Shown here in pieces: positions 55,108-64,000 of a stretch of 64,000 nucleotides of DNA. A program made the translations under genes and the position numbers. The notes below the pieces were generated by a model that worked only from the letters and a program-made list of their open reading frames with translations, was not told where the DNA came from and searched no databases. This DNA is from Hippophae tibetana (lineage: Eukaryota; Streptophyta; Magnoliopsida; Rosales; Elaeagnaceae): contig CM072812.1 in NCBI GenBank assembly GCA_037013495.1, positions 72,857,340 through 72,921,339 of the forward strand, given 5' to 3'. Every line of letters begins with the position of its first letter. Position 1 is the first letter of the stretch.

Positions 55108-58100
55108 ATGGTGGAAGAAAAATTTCTTTCAAACAAAGGCGAGTCATCCACGTCAAGCAGAACTATGGTGATGAATGCAAGGTTCGAGGTGGAGAAGTTT
55201 GATGGAACCGGTCATTTCGGCATGTGGCAAGGCGAAGTTCTAGATGCTCTGTTTCAACAAGGTCTAGACATCGCTATTGAAAAAGAGAAACCAGATGGAG
55301 CAGATGAAATAGAGTGGAAAAATATCAACCGATTGGCATGTGGTACAATCCGTTCGTGTCTCTCAAGAGAACAAAAGTAAACGTTCATGAATGAGACATC
55401 CGCAAGTAAGTTGTGGAAGGCGTTGGAGAACAAGTTCATGAAGAAGAGTGGATAGAATCAGCTCTATTTGAAGAAGAAGTTGTTCCGGTTTGAATACCTT
55501 CCAGGTACTATAATAAACGACCATATTACTGCTTTTAATCAATTAGTAGCAGATTTGTTAAATATGGATGAAACTTTTAAAGATGAAGATTTAGCCTTGA
55601 TGTTGTTAGCCTCCCTTCCTGATGAGTTTGATCATCTTATTACGAGCTTACTCATTGGGAAGGATAAAGTATCTTTTGAGGAAGTTTGTACTGCTTTGTA
55701 TAGTTATGAAATTAGAAAGAAAGATAAAAGAGAAAGCAGGAATGAAGCAGCAAAGGCATTGTCTATAAGAGGACGTCTACAAACACAACAGAAAGGAAGG
55801 AGAGGTAGATCTCTATCAAAAGGAAGACTTGGTAAAGATGAATGTGCCTTTTGTCATGAGAAAGGCCATTGGAAGAAAAATTGTCTGAAGCTGCAAAAGA
55901 AAGGAAAAGCTGTGCAATCTGATGCATGTGTAGCTGAAAGCAATTCAAATTCAGATTTTGCATTGGTTGGTTCGTCAACAGCATCTCATCCTGGTGATTG
56001 GATTTTTGATTCAGCATGTACTTTCCATATGTCTCCTAACAAGGAGTGGTTCTTTAACTTTGAAGAACTAGACAATGGAGTTGTTTTCATGGGTAATGAT
56101 TATCCATGCAAAGTTTTGGGAATCGGTATAATTCGTTTGAAGAATCAAGATGGCTCAACCAGGGTCTTGACAAATGTTCATTATGTTCCAGATATGAAGA
56201 AGAATCTCATTGCTGTGGGAGTCTTAGAATCAAAAGGCTTCACTATAACCATACAAAATGGGGGCATTGAAGGTTACTTCTGGAGCACTTGTGGCGATGA
56301 AAGGTGTTCGGAAGAATAACTTGCACTACTACCTTGGTAGTACGGTTATTGGGAGAGCATCAGCAGCAGTTTCAGAGGAAGAAAGAGATTTAGAAACTAC
56401 CAAGATGTGGCATATGCGTTTGGGACATGCTGGTGAAAAAGCTTTGCAGATTCTAGTAAAGCAAGGCTTGTTAAAAGGTGCGAGAACCGGCAAGTTAGAA
56501 TTCTGTGAGCATTGTGTATTAGGAAAGCAGAAAAGAGTAAGCTTTGGCACTGCTCTCCATAATACAAAGAGCATTTTGGATTACATCCATACTGATGTAT
56601 GGGGGCCAACAAGAACTCCATCCATGAGTGGCAAACATTATTATGTCACTTTCGTTAATGATTTTTCCAGAAGAGTTTGGGTGTATCTCATGAAGAAGAA
56701 GGATGAAGTGCTGGGAATTTTTCTCAAATGGAAGAAGATGATCGAGACTCAGACTGGTAAAAAGATCAAGCGTCTGAGGCCTGATAATGGCACTGAGTAC
56801 ACAAACGATCCATTTATAAAAGTTTATGAAGAAGAAGGGATAATGCGACACTTCACTATTCGACAAATACCACAACAAAATGGAGTTGCAGAACGTATGA
56901 ACCGGACTTTGCTGGAGAAGGTTCGATGTATGTTGTCAAATGCTGGTTTAGGCAAGCAGTATTGGGCTGAGGCTGTGACGTATGCATGTCATCTCGTCAA
57001 CCTTTTACCATCGTCTGCTCTTGAAGGCAAAACGCCTATGGAGGTATAGTCTGGAAAACCTGCTAGAGATTACGATTTCTTACATGTGTTTGGTTCAATT
57101 GCATACTACCATGTAATGGAATCAAAGTTGGACCCAAGAGCCAAGAAAGCCATCTTTTTAGGGATCCCTTCTGGTTCTAAAGGATATCGACTATGGTGTC
57201 TTGAAACAAAAAAGATAATCTTTAGCAGAGATGTTACCTTGATGAATCTGCCTTGTTACAAAAGGTAACTAAGAAGATTGATGGCACTTTAGAACAGGTG
57301 GAGCAAACTCCAAAACAAGTGGAGTTTGAAAGCAAAATTGTTAATCCAGTTAGTGAAGATAAGACAGAAGCTGATCCTCCATTGATAGAAGATGAATCAG
57401 ATGAAGAGGTTTTAACCCAAGAACCTCCACAGCAATAAGAAGAAATTGCAGATGATAGGCCACGATGACAAAATGTCAAGGTACCTGCTCGATACAAGGA
57501 TTTTGAAGACCTACCTGCTCAGTTTAAGAATACAGTGGCCTGTGCACTTTCAGTTGTGCATGATGATGTTCCTTCCATATATAAAGAAGCAATCAGAAGC
57601 CCTGAAGTTGAAAGATGGAAGGAAGCCATGGATGAAGAACTTCTGTCTCTTCAAAAGAATAAAACATGGAAGTTGACATAACTACCTAAGGGCAAGAAGG
57701 CTATTGGATGTAAATGGGTGTATGCAAAGAAAGATGGATTTCCTAACAAATACGGTATTCGCTACAAGGCAAGGTTGGTAGCTAAGGGCTACCCTCAGAA
57801 GGAGGGAATCGATTATAATGAGGTATTTTCTCCAGTTGTAAAACATTCCTCCATTAGAATTTTGTTGGCCTTGGTAGCACAATTTGATTTGGAACTAGTT
57901 CAACTTGATGTGAAAATCGCGTTTCTACATGGTGACTTAGAAGAGGAAATCTATATGTCTCAGCCAGAAGGGTTTAATGTTGTTGGTAAAGAGAATTGGG
58001 TTTGTAAGCTGAACAAATCATTGTATGGATTGAAGCAATCTCCAAGGCAGTGGTACAAACGATTTGATCAGTTTATATTGCAACAGAAGTACACCAGAAG

Positions 58101-59142
58101 CACACATGATCATTGTGTGTATTTTCGCAAGCTACAAAATAAGTCTTTCATTTACCTTCTATTGTACATCGATGATATGTTGATTGCATCGAAGAGCTAA
58201 GCAGAAATTGAGAAGTTGAAGGCTCAACTAAGTCAGGAGTTCGAAATGAAAGATTTGGGAAAAGCCAAGAAGATTCTCGGTATGGAGATAAGTAGAGACA
58301 GGAAGAAGGGGAAGCTTAGTTTGACCCAGAGTCAATATTTGAAGAGGGTACTACAACGTTTTGGTATGAATGAACAGACAAAACCTGTAAGTACTCCACT
58401 AGTTCCTCAATTCAAGGTTAGTGCTCAATTATCTCCTAAAAATGATGCAGAACGAGAATATATGGGAAATGTACCATATGCAAATGCGGTTGGTAGCTTG
58501 ATGTATGCAATGGTGTGTACAAGACCTGACATTTCACATGCGGTTGGTGTTGTAAGCAGGTACATGCATGATCCTGGTAAAGGACATTGGTTGGCTGTGA
58601 AATGGATTCTACGGTATATTATAAATACTGTAGATGTTGGTTTAGTATTTCAGCAGGATAATATTGTTGGTCAATGTGCAATCGGATATTGTGATTCCGA
58701 CTATGCAGGAGATTTAGATAAACATCGATCAACTACTGGTTATGTGTTTACTCTTGCTAGAGCACCAGTCAGTTGGAAGTCTACCTTACAGTCCACAGTT
58801 GCTTTGTCTACTACAGAGGCAGAGTATATGGCAGTTACAGAGGCTGTGAAGGAAGCTATTTGGTTACGAGGTTTGCTTGAAGACTTGGGAGTTGGTCAAA
58901 AACATATTAAGGTATTTTGTGATAGTCAGAGTGCTATTCATTTAGCAAAGAACCAAGTCTACCATGCACGTACAAATCACATTGACGTTCGTTATCATTT
59001 CGTGCGAGAGATTATTGAAGAAGATGGAGTACTAGTTCAGAAGATTAGTACGATAGAGAATCCTGTAGATATGATGGCCAAGGTGGTAACAAAAATCAAG
59101 TTCAAACATTGTCTGGACTTGATTAACATCCTACAAATCTGA
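55108..59142 (+). pseudogene. Copia-B gag-pol (Tnt1/Tork-like), inactivated
   Basis: Gag starts at ATG 55108 (FEVEKFDGTGHFGMW) and is stopped at 55378 and near 55453. It then runs 55468-56319 through the CCHC knuckle (CAFCHEKGHWKKNC, about 55846) and protease (WIFDSACTFHMSP, about 55999). A one-base gain in a G run near 56260 shifts the frame. Integrase 56258-57049 has HTDVWGP, RPDNGTEY (Ser of the usual SDNG changed) and NGVAERMN with the catalytic Glu, then a stop at 57047. RT (57718-58200) has QLDVKIAFLHGDL and YIDDMLIAS. RNase H (58216-59142) is open for 308 codons with [31 protein letters not shown]. About eight or nine lesions, far fewer than Copia-A. Confidence 0.92.
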
Positions 59143-59214
59143 ATTGGCACTGGCGTCGCTGATCTAGTAATTGAAGAAATCATTTAATATTACTAAGTCG
59201 CTAAGGTGGAGATT

Positions 59215-59650
59215 TGTTATATAGCTCCTTAGTGAGCAAATTAGAAAAGTCCCACATTGGTTAGGAATGAAGACGAGTGTTGGATTTGGGGTTATAAATA
59301 AAGCCTTCCTTCACCATTTGTAAACATCCCAAAATTTGTAAATCTTCCTCTCTTTTGTAAGGGTAATTGATTAGCTCAATTTTGCCCAATTAGTTATAAT
59401 TTTGGAATTCATCCATTTAGAGATAATGGAAGTGGTCAACAACGCCCGAGGACCTAGGTAACATTTATACCGAACCTCATTAAATTTCTGGTGTTATTAT
59501 TTTTATGCTTTAATATTTCTGTTTTAGTTTATTTTAGCATTATATTTCCAATAACATTATTTTGTCGGGTTAGTTTGAGTTCTATTCATTTAAATCATAA
59601 GTGAATAGTTACTACTTAGAATAGGGAAAATATACCCGATTTTTCCAACA
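59215..59650 (+). repeat. Copia-B 3' LTR
   Basis: 436 bp, TGTTATATAG...TTCCAACA, after the polypurine tract AAGGTGGAGATT (59203-59214), followed by AATAT. Confidence 0.92.
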
Positions 59651-59655
59651 AATAT

Positions 59656-60628
59656 TTTAAATTAAAAAATATATACCTTTGTCTTTATTGTCTTTTATTT
59701 TAATTCAATTAATTTTAAGGATATTTTTGTTAATTTTCAAAACTTACATTCGTTATATATAATGTGAAATCAATAAATTATGAATCGATAATAACTACAT
59801 CCAATATAAAATATAAAAAGATGACAATTGACAAATTAGGAGTGATTAACCTTAGTTTACGTGTTTCGACCAATGGACTAAAGGTAAAATCTATCTTATT
59901 TTTTCTAAATTATAAATTCGAATAAAAACAAAATATTATTTAATAAAAGAAATCTTATCTTTTTAATCAAATATGTCTAATTTCTCACTCTAAAGACTAT
60001 TTTCATCTATACGATAAATGAAATGACGAACTTAATCGTTTAACTAGTAAATATTAAGAATGAACACGGGTATAGATGGAGACAATTTTTAATATAACGA
60101 TTCCAAAATTGAATTATAAAACTGTACTCGAAATTGTTTGAAAATCGTTACGATTTGAAAACGATTTCTTACCTGCGTGTAATGGTTCAGAATTGTTATT
60201 AAAAAAATACTCAAATATTAATATATAATTTAATTTAATAAATATATAAATTAATTTTGGATACGAACGGATACGATAATCAATATAATTGTACTCATTG
60301 TTTTATGTTCAATATTTATCAAAAATTATACCCTATCTAAATTTTATTTTTTTTCGTTCCTAATAAATATAAATAAAACATACATAGTATATATGGCAGC
60401 TTGGATTGTTCTATATGATATTAACTACTAGCTAAAATTCAAGAGAAATTTTATAAGATATCTTTGATCAAAATCAAAATTAATAAGATGGTTTTGACAC
60501 GCAATGAGTCACACTAAGAAACAATGAATAAGACCCTTCATGACTTGCCTATATATAGAAACCAAATTTTCAAGTTCCCAATAAGTTCATTCATCTATCC
60601 TAACACTAAAAGCGTTAAGATACTCAAT
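59656..60628 (+). promoter_or_regulatory. TLP-D upstream region and promoter
   Basis: A TATA box CTATATATAG lies at 60549-60558, 71 bp before the ATG; transcription would start near 60585. Upstream are TGAGTCAC (about 60505) and TTTTGACACG with a TTGAC W-box core (about 60491). 59950-60050 and 60390-60480 match relic copies elsewhere in the window. Copia-B ends 980 bp upstream of the ATG. Strength and inducibility are inference from known PR-5 regulation. Confidence 0.55.
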
Positions 60629-61712
60629 ATGAATACTCCAGTTCTCATCAGCCTCACCTTGTTGGCCTTCCTCTTTGCTGGTATTAATTACTATTTCTTT
60701 ATCTACTTTCATTTTTATGCTCTAGCTCTCATCTTCTACTTATAGCACGTTTTAGTAACACTTATTATAATAACAATAAAGACATGTGGTACAAAATATA
60801 CTAGTTTTTTAATTTATATAATTTTCTCTAAATATTATTATTGTTAAAATAAAAGTTTAATTTTTAGAAATATTAGTTGTGATTATGTTTTTTAATTTTC
60901 CTAAGTAATATAGTGTTTAATAAATGTTCAAATTGATAATTAAATTGTGTGTATAAGTGCTTCAAAATATACTAGTTTTTTTCAACTCTCTTCTTTCTAA
61001 TTATATAAACAACGCGCGCTACATGACAGGTAGTAATGCTTTTAAGGTCAATATAAAAAACAACTGCCCTTATACCATATGGCCAGCAACCTTAGCTGGT
61101 GGCCAAAAACCTCAATTAGAAACCACCGGCTTTGAGCTCGGTGCCGGAGCCATGCGAACCGTGAACGCTCCATACTCACCATGGGAAGGTCGGTTTTGGG
61201 CAAGAACTGGTTGCACCAACAACGGTGGGAAGTTTTCTTGCACCACTGGAGACTGTGGTACAGGCCAAGTAACATGTGATGCGAAAAGTGGAGCTACACC
61301 AACAACCCTAGTAGAAATCTTTGTTGCAGCAAACAAAGGACAAGACTTCTATGATGTTAGCAACGTCGACGGTTTCACAATTCCGGCAACCATTGCCCCA
61401 CGTGGTGGCACCGGAGGCGAATGCAAGAGTTCAAGTTGCAAGCCAGCCGATCTACTTGGTGCTTGTCCAGCAGCACTCCAATTCAAGGGAGCTGATGGGA
61501 AAGTTATTGGTTGTAAGAGTGCATGTGTTGCTTTTGGTGATCCTAAATATTGTTGTAGTGGAGCTAATAATACGCCAGCGACATGTCCAGCAACTGATTA
61601 CTCAAGGTTCTTTTCACAACAATGTCCTCAAGCTTATAGCTATGCTTATGATGATAAGAAGGGCACTTTCACTTGCAATGGTGGTCCCGATTATGATATT
61701 ACTTTCTGCTAA
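60629..61712 (+). CDS. TLP-D: thaumatin-like protein (PR-5), two exons, intact
   Basis: Exon 1 is 60629-60680 (MNTPVLISLTLLAFLFA plus one base), ending CTG before GTATTAATT. The 349-bp intron is 60681-61029, ending TACATGACAG. Exon 2 is 61030-61712, stop TAA. Phase fits (GGT across the junction), giving 244 residues with a signal peptide of about 21 (...FAGSNA before FKVNIKNNC). An intron inside the signal-peptide region is common in this family. The mature protein has 16 cysteines, the signature GKFSCTTGDCGTGQVTC, and cleft residues R (FWARTGC), E (TTLVEIF), D (DFYD), D (NVDGF); the position usually Asp in CPDAYSY is Gln (CPQAYSY). PR-5 proteins are secreted antifungal/beta-glucan-binding defence proteins. 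The only copy here complete with promoter and both exons. Confidence 0.92.
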
Positions 61713-64000
61713 GTAAGAGTACTTATTACTTGCTTTTTTAGGAAGGTGGCCGGATACTTACTTTCATACGTACAATAATACATGACAAGATTGAATAATG
61801 TTTATGCCAACTATTGACACATTTTGTTGTCAATAATTATATGTAATAATTCTCTCTCATTAATTTGAGAAGGAAATTAATAAATTATTATTTGGAATTT
61901 TAGTTTCCAATATTTAAAGTCTACTAGTTTTCATCATCTATAGTTGTCTTAATCTTTTATATGTCTTATTTAGTGATTTCATATATTTTTCTAAAACTAA
62001 ACATGCCATTAAAACAAAAACTTAAAACTATATTAATGTTAAATATTCTCGTATGTATTTAATATTGATAGGGAAATGCTATAATATCATGCCAATATTT
62101 TTATTCATTTTTATAGATAATATCATGCCAATATTTTTATTAATAGGGAAATGCTTATTTAGTGTTAAAAAAGAGTTAAATCTTCAAACAAGTTTAAATG
62201 GTCTCGGTGGTGGGGATTCAAATTGGTATATCGGGAAAAAAAGGACCTAATAGTGTGCAACCCAAAAACATGCATCCCAATTGAAGAACTATGGAGTCAG
62301 AATTTCAAATCATGGTAGGTTTGTGAGTAATTGTATTATTTAAAAAAAGGTGAAAATTAAAATGTCCAGGTGTTTTAGTCACACAAGTTACGTTATTTGG
62401 GTTCTTTATATTTGGTGAATTATTTGTGTTTAAAAGAAAGGTTTTATTGTGTTTAAAAGAAAGGTTTTAAGGTATGCCCCATGAAAGTAGCTTAAACATA
62501 TTTTACTTTATTAGTTCTTCAGTGGATCTGATGTAATTAATTGCTTCTATTAACACAAACAGCTAGAGTTAACAGTGACAGTAAAGTAGAGCCAAAAAGT
62601 ATCAAATTCAAATATACTTGTATTTGCTTTGCTACGACATCTAGCAAACCAAGTGGTTGAATAAATGATATAATATTGACATGTGTTACCATATATACAT
62701 GATATAGTCACAAAAGTAATTACGATTTTAATTTTATGTACTTAGCATTTCTCTAATCATTGTCATTTAACATTAGAGCAAGGTGATCATTTTTAATGCG
62801 ATACTAATACGACTTAACATGAACAAGAAAATTAGTTTAAATTGATTACTAATAATATCATACGATTGTAACTCATATTTCACACGTTATTAAGAAAAGA
62901 TGAATTGCTTCTGTCTTGTCGACTTTTAGAATTCTTATGAAGTTTTAATTATCTAATTTTTTAATATTTTTTATTTTCTTATTAATTAATTGTGGTTTCT
63001 TTTATTTAGAGATAAGTATCATAGACAATTTTAAACTTCTTAATTTATAAGTTATGAAAATGGATAAATTCTTATATGTATAAAAAAAATTATATATATT
63101 AATTACATATTTTCTCATCATGAACATTTTTTTATATTTTATTAATTTTTTTATTTATCACTTATACTGATAAAAATAAATCTATTATTTTTTTCCTTTT
63201 TACACAAGGATTGATATTAAATTTATTTTTTTGACAAATATAAATGTTAATAAAAAATTAAAAATATATATAATGATTAAATTTTTTTTATCTTTTAATA
63301 TCTATGTAATTTTATGTGTATATGAATTTGAATTCTTTACAAAAGATACAAATACGTCTTACTAAAAAAGTCTCCATTGGATCGAATACCTTTCCTTTTC
63401 TATAAATACGACATTTAAATCAATTAAATCAATTACTGATTGACTATGAATAACAATTTCGTAGAATGAAAAACTAGGAATATGAATTATAATTTTTATT
63501 TCTTTGTGTACTAGTTATATAGAATAAGAATAATCAATGGATAAATTTTATTTTAGTTTTTTAAAATATACTTAATATCAACCAATGAAGATATTTAAAT
63601 TAATAATTGAAGGTTTATTTGGACAAAACAATTATTTTATAATCCTACCGTGTTCATCTAGTGGCCACTATAGCCAAACGTGATTATCTGAATTAATTCT
63701 TCTTTTATGCCGATAAATTTCAACTGCATCGTTGGAATATATATAATATTGTAAAAGAAATTTCTCGTAAACATGCTATATAATAGAATAAAATAATTTT
63801 TGGTAAAAAACATTACCTAAAATTAACTTAGTAACATTCATATTATATCACCAAAGATTAAAGATAAATTTATAAAAATATACTTGAATCCATATACATT
63901 GATTAATTTTGAAACTAAGTAATTATTCTTTTAAATCTATATATTTTTTAAAAAAATTCTTTAGTTTTCTTTCTATAATAATATATCATATTATAATAAT
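60815..64000 (+). repeat. Segmental duplication unit 3 (TLP-D intron onward + 3' flank)
   Basis: Aligns with unit 2 from the intron (60815 with 13679) through exon 2 and the 3' flank, and with unit 1 from 61467 on. It keeps the uninterrupted site of Copia-A at about 62209-62226. The flank 61713-64000 holds no gene; the short open stretch at 62053-62250 has no family likeness. The window ends just before the position of the Copia-D LTR in units 1 and 2, so its presence here is unknown. Confidence 0.8.

Larger units (their letters stand above)
54575..59650 (+). mobile_element. Copia-B, full-length Ty1/Copia retrotransposon
   Basis: 5076 bp with identical-length LTRs and a perfect TSD. Same family as Copia-A and younger by LTR divergence. 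It inserted in AT-rich DNA upstream of TLP-D. Confidence 0.95.

Noticed and set aside
60524-60745. 73-codon open frame containing the TLP-D start
   Set aside because: It begins in the 5' UTR and reads into the intron; only 60629-60680 is exon 1.

Overview
This is nuclear DNA of a flowering plant, most likely a eudicot: AT-rich, GT-AG introns, dense in LTR retrotransposons, and carrying endogenous plant pararetroviruses. I could not name the species from the sequence. The only host genes I recognise are thaumatin-like (PR-5) proteins, called here TLP-A (1-246, 3' end only), TLP-B (12081-12761), TLP-C (13884-14563, no exon 1) and TLP-D (60629-61712, two exons, intact). TLP-A, -C and -D are near-identical. 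They sit in a segmentally duplicated unit of gene plus more than 2 kb of 3' flank. TLP-B is a divergent osmotin/P21-type paralogue. Only TLP-B and TLP-D look able to make a complete secreted protein.

Layout, left to right. 1-3052: TLP-A, its flank, and a minus-strand Copia LTR with pol remnants, joined to a Gypsy integrase scrap (3053-3370). 3786-4176: minus-strand Athila-like Gypsy RT scrap. 4745-10770: decayed plus-strand endogenous pararetrovirus (polyprotein plus a downstream ORF). 10771-12080: AT-rich flank. 12081-14563: TLP-B, a minus-strand Copia remnant, and TLP-C. 15068-20138: Tnt1/Tork-type Copia-A. 20139-24493: TLP-C flank and Copia-D remnant. 24494-33616: Gypsy-1, with a 1.85-kb solo LTR nested in its 5' LTR and tandem repeats in its 3' part. 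33617-37050 and 39300-45250: two partial, head-to-tail, minus-strand copies of a second, caulimovirus/solendovirus-like pararetrovirus that has a viroplasmin gene. 46208-51444: Copia-C. 51445-54574: AT-rich DNA with relics of the TLP upstream region. 54575-59650: Copia-B, sister of Copia-A. 59651-64000: TLP-D with promoter and flank.

How it fits together: this is a PR-5 defence-gene tandem array enlarged by duplication and then shredded by transposable elements and viral integrants. Full-length Copia elements have clean 5-bp target-site duplications (TSDs). Copia-A has a recognisable empty site in the TLP-D copy of the duplication, which orders the events. Every retroelement or viral reading frame is broken. 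No tRNA, rRNA or CRISPR array was seen, and no clearly new biochemical system. The most unusual points are TLP-B, which lacks most of the acidic-cleft residues and one disulfide, the mixed pararetrovirus content, and a cluster of TGACGTCA and TTGACC sites in the Copia-C leader.
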